57,018 nt of DNA from NCBI GenBank assembly GCA_041744575.1, contig JBGTKP010000048.1, forward strand, positions 1 through 57,018. Direction: 5' to 3'. A model generated the notes under the pieces. The model was given only the letters and a program-made list of their open reading frames with translations, made no database searches and had not been told where the DNA came from. This document shows positions 47,526-54,814 of this stretch, one piece after another. The position numbers were made by a program, and so were the translations under genes. Every line of letters begins with the position of its first letter. The stretch's first letter is position 1. This DNA comes from JTS-RE37 sp041744575 (GTDB lineage: Bacteria; Bacteroidota; Bacteroidia; Flavobacteriales; Flavobacteriaceae).

Positions 47526-47565
47526 AAAAAACCCGCTCCTTTCCGGAGCGGGCTTTGTGCGTTAA
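47526..47565. repeat. 40-bp repeat, copy 1 (terminator unit, left of the island)
   Basis: Identical to 50406-50445. It contains a perfect 8-bp-stem hairpin at 47532-47552. On the minus strand the hairpin is followed by a T-run, making it an intrinsic terminator in the direction of tRNA-Phe. In copy 2 it is directly joined to the tRNA 3' end; here it is joined to the decayed gene at 47566. I infer that one copy is the original tRNA-Phe terminator. Confidence 0.85.
47532..47552 (-). terminator. Intrinsic terminator hairpin T0 (copy 1)
   Basis: CCCGCTCC / GGAGCGGG stem with a 5-base loop. On the minus strand it is followed by TTTTTT. On the plus strand only CTTT follows, so it may act weakly for the DinB-like gene too. 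Confidence 0.8.
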
Positions 47566-48060
47566 AAGAATCTGGGACACCGTAGACCAGTACACAGAAT
47601 GGGCTAAGTATCTTCAGAACGATCTTAATGAAGCCAGTCTCTTTTTGAACAGCCATTCACTGAGTCAGAACAATTGCAAATCCTGACCATAGGGTGACCC
47701 CGAAACCATTTTAAAACTCCAGGGGATTGACAACGTGGATGAGGTAAAAAATGCCGTAAAACGCTTTACGGATCGGTATAAACCGGGTATATATGAATTA
47801 CAGGGTGACAAACCTGTCCTTTTACCAGTGTGGAAGACCTTCACACATTTTATACGACCAATGCCAGACAAAATGAGGCTTTAGAATTTGCCCTAGACCT
47901 TGCTGAGAAGGTTGAAACGCGTATCACAAAAGGACTTTTTACAATCCATGATCGGCCGCAAATAGAAAGAGCAATGAATGCTATTCTGGAAACCAAAGTT
48001 GTTAAAGGCGTGCCTTGCCTAACTCCATTTTTGGAAAGGATCGGGAGCATACAAGAATGA
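47566..48060 (+). pseudogene. Decayed gene of unknown function, two stops and one frameshift
   Basis: A single coding frame (RIWDTVDQYTEWAKYLQNDL) runs from the repeat edge, meets TGA at 47684-47686 and TAG at 47690-47692. It continues as GDPETILKLQGIDNVDEVKN and shifts frame near 47815-47823 into VEDLHTFYTTNARQNEALEF, ending at 48060. A run of four T where five would keep the frame explains the shift. Both stops are one change from Trp codons. I do not recognise the protein. Confidence 0.65.
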
Positions 48061-48126
48061 ATTGGGGGGTAACCGGCTTCGCTCCCGTTAAACGTCCTCT
48101 TGTATATGCCATTCAAGGTGGCGTTT

Positions 48127-48627
48127 TTAATTGTTAGACTTCATCTTCCTTATTTCATCCCATTCCGGAAAATTATTAGGAGTCAAGAATAATTCGTACT
48201 CATTGTCGGTTATTTTTAATATCTCAAACTCAGGAGAAGGACCAGTTTGGACGTAAGTATTTAGCAACAGCAGTACTCCAAATCCATTTTTAGCCCTATA
48301 TTTAACTTAAAACAAATAACTTGCAATCTCATTGATTGAATCTTTCAATATAGGCTCCAGTTGCTCGATTTTACTAATCAAAGTTGGGTTCTTTTTGGCT
48401 ATTTCCTTTCGAACTTCTATATTTTGTGAATAAGTGGTTGAGTCTAAAAGACTGATGGAAATGAATTCATAGCTGGACGGGTCATTTAGTACTTAATTAA
48501 CCTCACTTTCAAAATTTGCCCTGACTATTTCGTCTTTGTACAATTCTTGAATTGGTTCAGGTTCTTCTTTAACTGCCGGGCCGCAATTTAACAGCGGAAT
48601 CAATAGGAATAGTATCAGCTTTCTCAT
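48127..48627 (-). pseudogene. Lipoprotein gene with two in-frame TAA stops
   Basis: A frame of 166 codons starts with a lipoprotein signal (MRKLILFLLIPLLNCG) and ends at TAA 48129-48127. It contains in-frame TAA at 48495-48493 and 48309-48307, with no frameshift. After each stop the coding text continues well: VLNDPSSYEFISISLLDSTT, then VKYRAKNGFGVLLLLNTY. It is recent decay or an assembly of two nonsense changes. LNDPSSYEF-type lipoproteins are common in flavobacteria; function unknown. Confidence 0.75.
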
Positions 48628-48630
48628 ATA

Positions 48631-48849
48631 TTAGAATCTTGCGAGCGCCCCAATCCCCATAACAAAGAACAGAATCCCCAGCAGTATAGGTATCACTATC
48701 AGGAACCATACCATAATGGATGTATTACTCCTGGTTCTCTCGATGCGGTCTGCGATGGTGGAGAGATAGTAAACTTTGGTGAGTTCAATTTGCCGGTCGC
48801 TCCAGTCTTCCCGGTCATTTACATACTGAGTTAGTGGTGGTACTTTCAT
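48631..48849 (-). CDS. Small single-span membrane protein
   Basis: A 72-residue protein with a charged N-terminal half (NDREDWSDRQIELTKVYYLSTIADRIERTRSN) and a C-terminal transmembrane helix (MVWFLIVIPILLGILFFVMGIG). It starts at ATG 48849 and its stop is 3 bp before the start of the lipoprotein pseudogene, so the two formed an operon. It is intact while its partner is broken. Unknown family. Confidence 0.65.
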   Translation of the reverse strand: MKVPPLTQYVNDREDWSDRQIELTKVYYLSTIADRIERTRSNTSIMVWFLIVIPILLGILFFVMGIGALARF

Positions 48850-48970
48850 AATGGTGGATTTATTTTAGCCGATCAATGTAAGGAAAAAATTATCTTATAT
48901 TTCCTCCCTAAAGTTGAATTAGAACATGTAATCCAAAAAAGATATCTTGTTACATGATTCAATATAGGAT

Positions 48971-49810
48971 ATGAAAAAGGATGAACTTCACACCTGGGTA
49001 CAATCCTTTAAAATGCTCTCAGCCATTATTATTCCATCGATGGCAGCTTCTTTTGTTCCGGATCCGGTCTTTGGAGCTGGTGTTTCAAACTTCTTCTTGC
49101 AGGCGTTCTTTCAAGTCCAAGGTGATATTAAATTGCAGCGGGTTGATTCGTTGTTGAAGGGCTTTGAAAGAATGCTCCAGACATACAATCCTAATATTAA
49201 GCTTGATGCCTCCAATCCACATGAGTTGCGTGACCATTTTGAAACGGCTATCATCAATGCTGCCAAGGCAAATTCTGAATCAAAAATTGACAGGCTAAGA
49301 AGAGTTCTTTTTGGGCAAATTGTGGACCCTCAGCCTTATGATTATACCTCGCGATACCTGGACCTTGCGGTAAGGTTAAATGATGATCAGATACGAATAC
49401 TTCTGGTATTCACGGAAACCGAATATGAACTGGAACCAATTCGTCAGGAACTTTTCAAAACGGAAAAGTTGCATTCGGATATCCTGGCCATGGAATCAAA
49501 AATTTCAGGCCCCAATTCCAAGGCATCAAAAAAACAGGTTGAATTACTACTCTCTGGGAAACAGAAGTCGCTCAAAAAAATGGAACAACAAAAGAAATTG
49601 TATAATACAATTACAAATAAAAGATATCGATTTAACGCTACCTTTGAGAAAGAGCACTTTCGCTTTCTTTTCAATGATATTAGGGCATTGGGCCTGGTTT
49701 ATAATGCAGGGGAAGGAACATTTAGTAGTACTGGGGAACCGGCAAATTTCCAGTGTACTTCATTGGCGTTGGGGTTTATGAAATTCCTTCAATATCCATT
49801 AAAGGCGTAA
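48971..49810 (+). CDS. Hypothetical protein with N-terminal hydrophobic segment and coiled coil
   Basis: A 279-residue protein. Residues about 14-36 (SAIIIPSMAASFVPDPVFGAG) are hydrophobic. A predicted charged coiled region runs about 165-215 (LHSDILAMESKISG, then KSLKKMEQQKKLYN). The C-terminal part is helical. No catalytic motif is recognised. The frame is clean despite lying among pseudogenes, so it may be under selection or recently acquired. Composition is AT-rich, like the neighbouring island. Confidence 0.6.
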   Translation: MKKDELHTWVQSFKMLSAIIIPSMAASFVPDPVFGAGVSNFFLQAFFQVQGDIKLQRVDSLLKGFERMLQTYNPNIKLDASNPHELRDHFETAIINAAKANSESKIDRLRRVLFGQIVDPQPYDYTSRYLDLAVRLNDDQIRILLVFTETEYELEPIRQELFKTEKLHSDILAMESKISGPNSKASKKQVELLLSGKQKSLKKMEQQKKLYNTITNKRYRFNATFEKEHFRFLFNDIRALGLVYNAGEGTFSSTGEPANFQCTSLALGFMKFLQYPLKA

Positions 49811-49850
49811 TGGGCAAAGAATTCCTAATAACAGAGTTAACATTAAGACG

Positions 49851-50144
49851 CTAATCGCCTTACAGCGTCAGGATATCCGCAAAGGCATCTGCACGAAAAT
49901 GGAGGCTCTGGAGATATTAGATCTATCTGAGTGAGACTTTCACAAGGAAGTCCAAAGTGCTCACTCTAAAGTTATTGAGAGTCGTAAACAGGGAAAATTC
50001 AATTTTCGATCAATTATAGATTAGTTCGAACGCATCCATGGGTTCAAATATAAGGATGCATATTGGACTCCAGATATAAGCAGTGACTTACTTTTCCGAG
50101 GGATGGAATACCCGGAGTTCATTTCAATGGCAAAAGAATGGTAG
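49851..50144 (+). pseudogene. Remnant of an unknown gene with TGA and TAG interruptions
   Basis: One frame reads LIALQRQDIRKGICTKMEAL, has TGA at 49932-49934 and TAG at 50022-50024, continues FERIHGFKYKDAYWTPDISS and ends at TAG 50144. No frameshift. Both stops differ by one base from TGG, and SEWDF and IDWFER would read well. The 5' end is not clear. The protein is not recognised. The rest of 49811-50664 is covered by the attachment repeats and terminators listed separately. Confidence 0.6.
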
Positions 50145-50195
50145 AATCGGCCTCCAAGGAAACTTTATACTTAGCCGTCAGTTCTCACTGAGATA

Positions 50196-50215
50196 TGTCA
50201 ACCAGATTGTCAACC
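50196..50215. repeat. Paired 8-bp direct repeats (TGTCAACC x2) near relic right end
   Basis: TGTCAACC at 50196-50203 and 50208-50215, 12 bp apart. They sit 44 bp before the 50260 tRNA 3'-end copy, in the same order as the pair inside the intact element's right end. They could be recombinase arm sites of the older element. Confidence 0.45.
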
Positions 50216-50227
50216 CAAAAATAGAAT

Positions 50228-50252
50228 CCCCGTAAACCTTGAAGTTTCGGGG
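50228..50252 (-). terminator. Hairpin terminator T_A beside the 50260 tRNA 3'-end copy
   Basis: CCCCG(T)AAAC / GTTTCGGGG stem with a 6-base loop and one bulge. On the minus strand it is followed by ATTCTATTTTT. It lies 7 nt downstream of the tRNA 3'-end copy in the tRNA sense. Confidence 0.65.
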
Positions 50253-50259
50253 GTTTGTT

Positions 50260-50274
50260 GTGGTACCTCCAGGA
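50260..50274. repeat. tRNA-Phe 3'-end copy (att-like), 15 bp
   Basis: GTGGTACCTCCAGGA, identical to the 3' end of tRNA-Phe at 56081-56095. It does not continue as tRNA and is probably the right attachment copy of an older element. Confidence 0.75.
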
Positions 50275-50405
50275 GATCCCTTCGCTACGCTCGATGTTCC
50301 TTCGCTCCCGCGCCTGAAAATACAAACCCACCCTGCCTTCGGCAGCCTGGTTTTTTGTTCTCTCCGCTCGCCGGAAACACAAGTGTTTCGCTCGCCTTCG
50401 AAAAC

Positions 50406-50445
50406 AAAAAACCCGCTCCTTTCCGGAGCGGGCTTTGTGCGTTAA
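50406..50445. repeat. 40-bp repeat, copy 2 (terminator unit adjacent to att)
   Basis: Identical to 47526-47565. In the minus direction the order is tRNA 3' end (50446), 13 nt, hairpin 50432-50412, T-run. This is the layout expected of the original tRNA-Phe terminator. Confidence 0.9.
50412..50432 (-). terminator. Intrinsic terminator hairpin T0 (copy 2)
   Basis: 8-bp GC stem, 5-base loop, followed on the minus strand by TTTTTTGTTTT. Likely the native tRNA-Phe terminator, now separated from the tRNA by the inserted element. Confidence 0.85.
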
Positions 50446-50461
50446 GTGGTACCTCCAGGAA
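50446..50461. repeat. Left attachment repeat (attL) of the tRNA-Phe element
   Basis: GTGGTACCTCCAGGAA, identical over 16 bp to 56081-56096 in tRNA-Phe. After it the sequences differ, which sets the left border of the element. Confidence 0.88.
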
Positions 50462-50599
50462 CGCAACCCTCCTTATTTATGGATTTCTCAAATTGCCCGG
50501 GAAAATTCAAAAACCTCTGGGAATATTAATGTTTAAAGTACTTTAACCGATGTCTTAATAGTAAGTTGAGGTTAGTTGGTGTTAGTATAACTTAAGAAA

Positions 50600-50620
50600 A
50601 TGTCGGCACTATGTCGGCAC
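50600..50620. repeat. Paired 10-bp direct repeats, left end (arm-type candidate)
   Basis: ATGTCGGCAC at 50600-50609 and 50611-50620, 11-bp period (one helical turn). The same pair occurs at 56003-56023. They sit between attL and the integrase gene, a natural place for integrase or excisionase arm binding. Confidence 0.65.
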
Positions 50621-50664
50621 CTTTATAGAATTTCGTTATATTTGAGTGTTCAAAACTTTTTCTT

Positions 50665-51966
50665 ATGCCATCTATAAAATTCTTCATTAAAGGCAATTCG
50701 CCTACCTCATCAATTTACATGAGGTTTCTCCATGGACGTCAATTCGATTTTAAAAGATCAACCAGGCTAACCATTGATCCAAAAAATTGGAACTCCAATA
50801 AAGGCCGGGTCCGGAATCTAGCTGAGTTTTCAAATAAATTGAATACTCAGAATGCGTTAAACGGATTACAATCCCATGTACTGGGTAATTTCAATTCAGA
50901 TTATTCCGAAGGCACCACCATTAATTCTGATTGGTTAAATCGAACTATAGACGGTTATTTCAATCAATCCAATGATACAGATCTGCGATATCTTACAGAC
51001 TATGGCGCCTTTTTTCTTGAGAACCTTCCAAATAAGATTCTTAGAGATGGCAGAACGGGTGTATCACTGGCCACCATCAAGAAATATCGTACTACCCTGG
51101 TCAAGGTCCAAGAGTTTGAAAAGAGGCGCAAAAATCGCCTTAAAATCGATGAGGTAAATCTAAAATTCCACAAGGATTTTATCCATTTCCTTCATAATGA
51201 AAAGAACCTCAACTATAACACTACCGGGAAATATGTAGGATGTCTTAAAACTATCTGCATCGATGCAAAAAAGTATGGTATAAAAGTGCATCCGGATCTC
51301 GAGAAAGATGAATTTCGAATGACCAGGGAGAAAACTTATTTTGTAACACTATCAGAAGAAGAGATAACCGCAATATTTGAAAAGGACCTCAGCCGTACAC
51401 CATACTTGGATAATGCCAGAAACTGGCTTATAATTGGTGTATGGACCGGTTCCAGGGTAAGTGATCTTTTAAAATTTGGATCCGATAACCTAAAAGATGG
51501 ATTTATTCAATATACCTCCCAAAAGACGAAACAGAAAATTGTATTACCTATCCATTGGCAAGTAAGGGCCATACTGGATAGAAACAATGGGGAATTCCCC
51601 CGGGCTATATCCAGTCAAAAGTATAACGATTACATAAAGGACGTTTGCGAGCTGGCCGGTATCAATGAATTATGTAAGGGGGGTAAATTCAATTCAGAAT
51701 CCAAAAGGAAAGAAATTGGAAACTTTCCAAAGTGGCAGTTAATCAGTACCCATGTTGCCAGGCGCTCATTTGCTACCAACCACTATGGCAAGTTGCCTAC
51801 CCCTGTTATCATGGCAGCAACCGGCCATCAAACTGAAAAAATGTTGCTGGCCTATATTGGTAAGAGCTCTCAGGACAATGCCAACGTACTTCGTGAATTC
51901 TGGGAAAAGGAAATGATCAAACGTGATCATAAACCTCAGCTGCAGATCATTAAAACCTCATCATAA
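50665..51966 (+). CDS. Tyrosine recombinase / site-specific integrase
   Basis: Catalyses integration and excision at tRNA-Phe. At 433 residues it is typical of Bacteroidota integrases: an N-terminal arm-binding domain (about 1-95), a SAM-like core-binding domain (about 100-215) and the catalytic domain. Visible residues are Arg264 (TGSRVSDLL), His363 and Arg366 (STHVARRSFAT), His388 (ATGHQTEKM) and Tyr397 (LLAYIGKSS). The gene points inward from attL, 203 bp away. Its stop overlaps the next small gene by one base. Confidence 0.95.
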   Translation: MPSIKFFIKGNSPTSSIYMRFLHGRQFDFKRSTRLTIDPKNWNSNKGRVRNLAEFSNKLNTQNALNGLQSHVLGNFNSDYSEGTTINSDWLNRTIDGYFNQSNDTDLRYLTDYGAFFLENLPNKILRDGRTGVSLATIKKYRTTLVKVQEFEKRRKNRLKIDEVNLKFHKDFIHFLHNEKNLNYNTTGKYVGCLKTICIDAKKYGIKVHPDLEKDEFRMTREKTYFVTLSEEEITAIFEKDLSRTPYLDNARNWLIIGVWTGSRVSDLLKFGSDNLKDGFIQYTSQKTKQKIVLPIHWQVRAILDRNNGEFPRAISSQKYNDYIKDVCELAGINELCKGGKFNSESKRKEIGNFPKWQLISTHVARRSFATNHYGKLPTPVIMAATGHQTEKMLLAYIGKSSQDNANVLREFWEKEMIKRDHKPQLQIIKTSS

Positions 51967-52097
51967 TGGAAAATTGTAAAAAAGAAGAATATCCGCAATA
52001 CCCGAACACTCAAAGTGATGCAGTATTGAAACTTAAACTTTGGATGCAATTTGAAGAAATGAATAAATCTCACGGGTTCTATATTGAGATTTATTAG
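51966..52097 (+). CDS. Small unknown protein (43 aa) after the integrase
   Basis: Starts at ATG overlapping the integrase stop (TAATG), encoding MENCKKEEYPQYPNTQSD then a short helical stretch, ending at TAG 52097. Polar, acidic. Possibly a recombination directionality factor or a by-product; no family recognised. Confidence 0.45.
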   Translation: MENCKKEEYPQYPNTQSDAVLKLKLWMQFEEMNKSHGFYIEIY

Positions 52098-52156
52098 ATC
52101 CGGATTACTCCTGATATGGCAACTGCTAACTATTCATACTATTAATTAGATCTATA

Positions 52157-52294
52157 ATGAAAATGACCTTTGATAATACCTATGAGGAATGTGATGATTA
52201 TCAGCATGCCTGGTTGATTGTCCGGTTACGTTTGGAATTAACCAAAATGGAATTCTCTCATAATACCAAAATCGATTTTTCCCGAAATGATTAA
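52157..52294 (+). CDS. Small unknown protein (45 aa)
   Basis: ATG at 52157, encoding MKMTFDNTYEECDDYQHAWL and a basic helical tail, ending at TAA 52294. Evenly spaced between small genes in the same direction. No family recognised. Confidence 0.4.
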   Translation: MKMTFDNTYEECDDYQHAWLIVRLRLELTKMEFSHNTKIDFSRND

Positions 52295-52315
52295 TAACCT
52301 ATCAAGTCAATTACC

Positions 52316-52489
52316 ATGAATAACAATGATCACCAATATGAAAAGGATCTCAAGAGATTGACTGATTTCAAAGCTGGACAAATCGAAAAAGAGATCGATA
52401 ATGAGATTGCAGGCTTAGTACTGGCCAGGAATTTATTAAAATTGCAAATGGACACCGGTATTGAAATAAGTTTACCGGATCCGGAATAG
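52316..52489 (+). CDS. Small unknown helical protein (57 aa)
   Basis: ATG at 52316. Encodes MNNNDHQYEKDLKRLTDFKA and a helical Glu/Lys-rich region, ending at TAG 52489, 24 bp before the next gene. Unknown. Confidence 0.45.
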   Translation: MNNNDHQYEKDLKRLTDFKAGQIEKEIDNEIAGLVLARNLLKLQMDTGIEISLPDPE

Positions 52490-52513
52490 AATAATGTCGT
52501 TCAAAATTTTGCC

Positions 52514-53284
52514 ATGGATTTAAATGATGAGGTCCAACGTTATAGAGACCAAAATAAGGACCCGTTGGGTTATTGGGTTAAGAACCTTTCCCCAGAACAA
52601 ATAGTGGTCTTAGATAGCGTTAAAAAGGGGTTTAATGAGTATATTGATTGGTTTAGTCAATTAGAAAAGGAGCGACTGGAATTAAAATTGGATGGCCATA
52701 TTTCTGCAGCTGCACAAAAGGAAGTTTTATTGAATGAGCATGCAGCAATTGTGAACCAAAAAAATTATTTAAATCATTATCGGGACATACTATTACCTGG
52801 TAACCTCATCAATGATAATAAATACAATGAATTTGCCTTTCACTTTGGTTTCTTAGGATTTGGATTTGATGAGGTCAACGAATTGCAGCAAATCGAAGCT
52901 CAGGAATACCTGAATAAGGTTGCGACTCTTAACTTAATAGACTTCTTTCTAAAGGAGCTTGAAATAAATAAAGACCGGGCCTGTAAATACTCTAATATTT
53001 TTACGAGAAATGGTGAAATGCTTTTTTTATCGTGCGTTCAAAGGTTGGATATACCTCATCCAACTACAAAATTTACGGTCATTTATTTTTTCTTAAAATC
53101 AAAAGGGATGCTAATCGCGCATGCCGAAATGTATATGCAATTTGTGAGAGATGAATTCAGTCATTTGCTTGTAAATAGGAACGGTTCAGTTAAGTTCTCC
53201 AGGCTCGCATTTGTTGATTACCGTAATCACATATATACCAAATACGAATCAATATTGATGGATATTTACCATACTCTTTTTTGA
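52514..53284 (+). CDS. Unknown helical protein of the integrative element
   Basis: A 256-residue, acidic, helix-rich protein (MDLNDEVQRYRDQNKDPLGY, LEKERLELKLDGHISAAAQKEV, FAFHFGFLGFGFDEVNELQQ). No signal peptide, no catalytic motif recognised. It precedes the HTH gene by 73 bp. I considered RteC-like regulators of Bacteroidota elements but saw no matching segments. Element cargo or control protein. Confidence 0.6.
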   Translation: MDLNDEVQRYRDQNKDPLGYWVKNLSPEQIVVLDSVKKGFNEYIDWFSQLEKERLELKLDGHISAAAQKEVLLNEHAAIVNQKNYLNHYRDILLPGNLINDNKYNEFAFHFGFLGFGFDEVNELQQIEAQEYLNKVATLNLIDFFLKELEINKDRACKYSNIFTRNGEMLFLSCVQRLDIPHPTTKFTVIYFFLKSKGMLIAHAEMYMQFVRDEFSHLLVNRNGSVKFSRLAFVDYRNHIYTKYESILMDIYHTLF

Positions 53285-53357
53285 ACTCAATACTTTTGAG
53301 CTGAATTGAGTAATTGTTGAGGTGTACACCTCAGAATTTTGACAATGAATCTAAAAT

Positions 53358-53651
53358 TTGTCAAATTCTATGGGCGCTATCACACAACTTCACAACACTA
53401 CTCCTGAGCAACTTACTGAAACAATTTTTAAGGGCATTGACGAACGCCTGGAGCGCCTTCAATCCAATTTCCAGCCTAAGACTCCGGAAGAATATTTGAC
53501 GCGCAAGGAAACGGCCAATTTATTAAAGATAAGTTTGGTCTGTTTGCATGACTGGTGCAATAAAGGGATCCTAAAACCTTACAAGGTTGGGAACCGCACC
53601 TATTTCTTAAGGAGTGAGATCAATACAACTCTGTTGAGCTCCAATTCTTAA
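53358..53651 (+). CDS. Excisionase-like helix-turn-helix protein
   Basis: DNA-binding protein of 97 residues with a winged HTH of the HTH_17/MerR-like class: EEYLTRKETANLLKISLVCL, DWCNKGILKPYKVGNRTYFL. Such proteins in Bacteroidota elements are excision or regulatory factors. Residues 1-45 form an N-terminal helix. The next gene starts 3 bp after its stop. A natural partner for the integrase. Confidence 0.85.
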   Translation: MSNSMGAITQLHNTTPEQLTETIFKGIDERLERLQSNFQPKTPEEYLTRKETANLLKISLVCLHDWCNKGILKPYKVGNRTYFLRSEINTTLLSSNS

Positions 53652-53654
53652 GCT

Positions 53655-54116
53655 ATGGAGGGTACTGTTCAAAACAAGACTTTTACCAGGTATATCTATA
53701 GGCTCAATTACTGCAGCACTTATTTTAATGAATTTGTACTACTGAATCAAATAGATTTATACTCCTCCCACAGCTCGAACAGGTTCGAATTGAATGTGAG
53801 GGTACAAATAGAACCTTTTAAGGGCCTGGGGGGAAGTAGAACCCGGGCCCGGCTATACTTTAGTAAGATGGCCGGGATTGAAAAAATTGATATCACCGGG
53901 ATGAGGTCAACAAAATACATAAGTATCTTCTTTGGAGATGCAAATTTCTACGATATCACCGGCAAACCAAAAAAGGTCCTTATCCTATTCCAGATTGATA
54001 AACAGCATGAAGAGTTGATTGTTGATATCTTCGACCATTATTATCCTAGTACCACCAAGGAACGAATCCGGACAATTGATGACCATCCATACCATAACGA
54101 AAAAGGCACCCGTTAA
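53655..54116 (+). CDS. Unknown protein of the integrative element (153 aa)
   Basis: Predicted globular protein, no signal peptide. Segments such as SSNRFELNVRVQIEPFKGLG, and KVLILFQIDKQHEELIVDIF suggest alternating strands. The start ATG is 3 bp after the HTH gene stop, so it is coexpressed. No family recognised. It lies 49 bp before the replication-initiator-like gene, a position where elements often keep control or primase-accessory genes. Confidence 0.55.
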   Translation: MEGTVQNKTFTRYIYRLNYCSTYFNEFVLLNQIDLYSSHSSNRFELNVRVQIEPFKGLGGSRTRARLYFSKMAGIEKIDITGMRSTKYISIFFGDANFYDITGKPKKVLILFQIDKQHEELIVDIFDHYYPSTTKERIRTIDDHPYHNEKGTR

Positions 54117-54165
54117 GGTGCCCTAAAGTCGTTCAAAACTTTTCAGCTACTAAGAAAGTAACTGT

Positions 54166-54561
54166 ATGCAAGATACGAATATAGAAGAAAATAAGACCTG
54201 GGGATTTGTAAAATTATGGCGCTCAATTAAAAACTGGGAATGGTATACATGTCCTAATACTTCACATCTATTTATCCATCTTCTTTTGACGGCAAATTAC
54301 ATTGATAAACCATGGCGGGGATCCGTAATTGAACGAGGGCAATATGTTGGAAGTTTGGCGAAACTGGGAATAGAAACCGGTCTTAGTGTTTCTCAGGTTA
54401 GGACCTCCCTTGATCGTTTGATGCATTCGAATGAGATTGTTAGGTACTCCACAAACAACTATACCGTCATAACTATAGTAAAATATGACCTTTACCAGGA
54501 TGCGGATACTCTTGATCGCAAACCGATCGCAAACCGATCGCAAACCAATCGCAACAACTAA
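54166..54561 (+). CDS. Replication-initiator/DnaD-like N-terminal domain, interrupted at an 11-bp repeat
   Basis: Reads TWGFVKLWRSIKNWEWYTCP and NYIDKPWRGSVIERGQYVGS then ETGLSVSQVRTSLDRLM, the winged-HTH N-terminus of phage-type replisome organisers. It ends in DRKPIANRSQTNRNN at TAA after three copies of an 11-bp repeat (54514-54546). The expected C-terminal half continues in another frame just downstream. Inserting one repeat copy would make a 219-residue protein. So it is either a frameshifted gene or one controlled by repeat slippage. Confidence 0.7.
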   Translation: MQDTNIEENKTWGFVKLWRSIKNWEWYTCPNTSHLFIHLLLTANYIDKPWRGSVIERGQYVGSLAKLGIETGLSVSQVRTSLDRLMHSNEIVRYSTNNYTVITIVKYDLYQDADTLDRKPIANRSQTNRNN

Positions 54562-54814
54562 AGAAAGTAAAGAAGGAAAAGAAGGAGAAGAGAGAGTAAC
54601 GCTCGCTTTTTCTTTTTTAAAATTGAATTATAAGTTGAGGTTAGATCATTGGGAAGTTATCTATAAACCTCAGCTGGTCAACTACGAAAAGTTTATTGGT
54701 GATTTTAATGATACTGTATTAATGAATCGATTACCCCTGGATCCGGACCAACTATTGTCCTTATTAACGAGATTGGCCAAAGGTTATATAAAAAATGAAC
54801 ATAAATTTAGGTAG
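54485..54814 (+). pseudogene. C-terminal half of the replication-initiator-like gene, out of frame
   Basis: From the repeat, the second frame reads RKPIATTKESKEGKEGEER, a Lys/Glu linker, then KLRLDHWEVIYKPQLVNYEK and LPLDPDQLLSLLTRLAKGYI, the type of C-terminus that follows the HTH part in flavobacterial element proteins. It has no plausible start of its own and is normally the same gene as 54166-54561. Confidence 0.65.
54514..54546. repeat. Three tandem copies of an 11-bp unit at the frame break
   Basis: GATCGCAAACC repeated exactly three times, then a diverged partial unit. Because 11 is not a multiple of three, gain of one copy (or loss of two) joins the two frames of the replication-initiator-like gene. 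Confidence 0.9.

Larger units (their letters stand above)
47566..50274. mobile_element. Older, decayed integrative element next to tRNA-Phe (hypothesis)
   Basis: This 2.7-kb segment lies between terminator copy 1 and a tRNA-Phe 3'-end copy (50260-50274). It holds three pseudogenes and two small open genes, no integrase, and a right-end module like that of the intact element (paired 8-bp repeats, hairpin, tRNA 3' end). The left attachment copy is missing. I infer an ancestral insertion that has lost its integrase and decayed. Confidence 0.45.

Noticed and set aside
47566..50144. Stop-codon reassignment or suppression to explain the in-frame stops
   Set aside because: All other genes of the window end normally at TAA, TAG and TGA. 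One of these genes also carries a frameshift, so ordinary decay is simpler.
50185..50466. A 93-codon minus-strand frame across the att copies
   Set aside because: It runs through the hairpin terminators and tRNA 3'-end copies, so it is non-coding.
52514..53284. RteC-like regulator of Bacteroidota conjugative elements
   Set aside because: Size and position fit, but I could not match any characteristic segment, so it is left as unknown.
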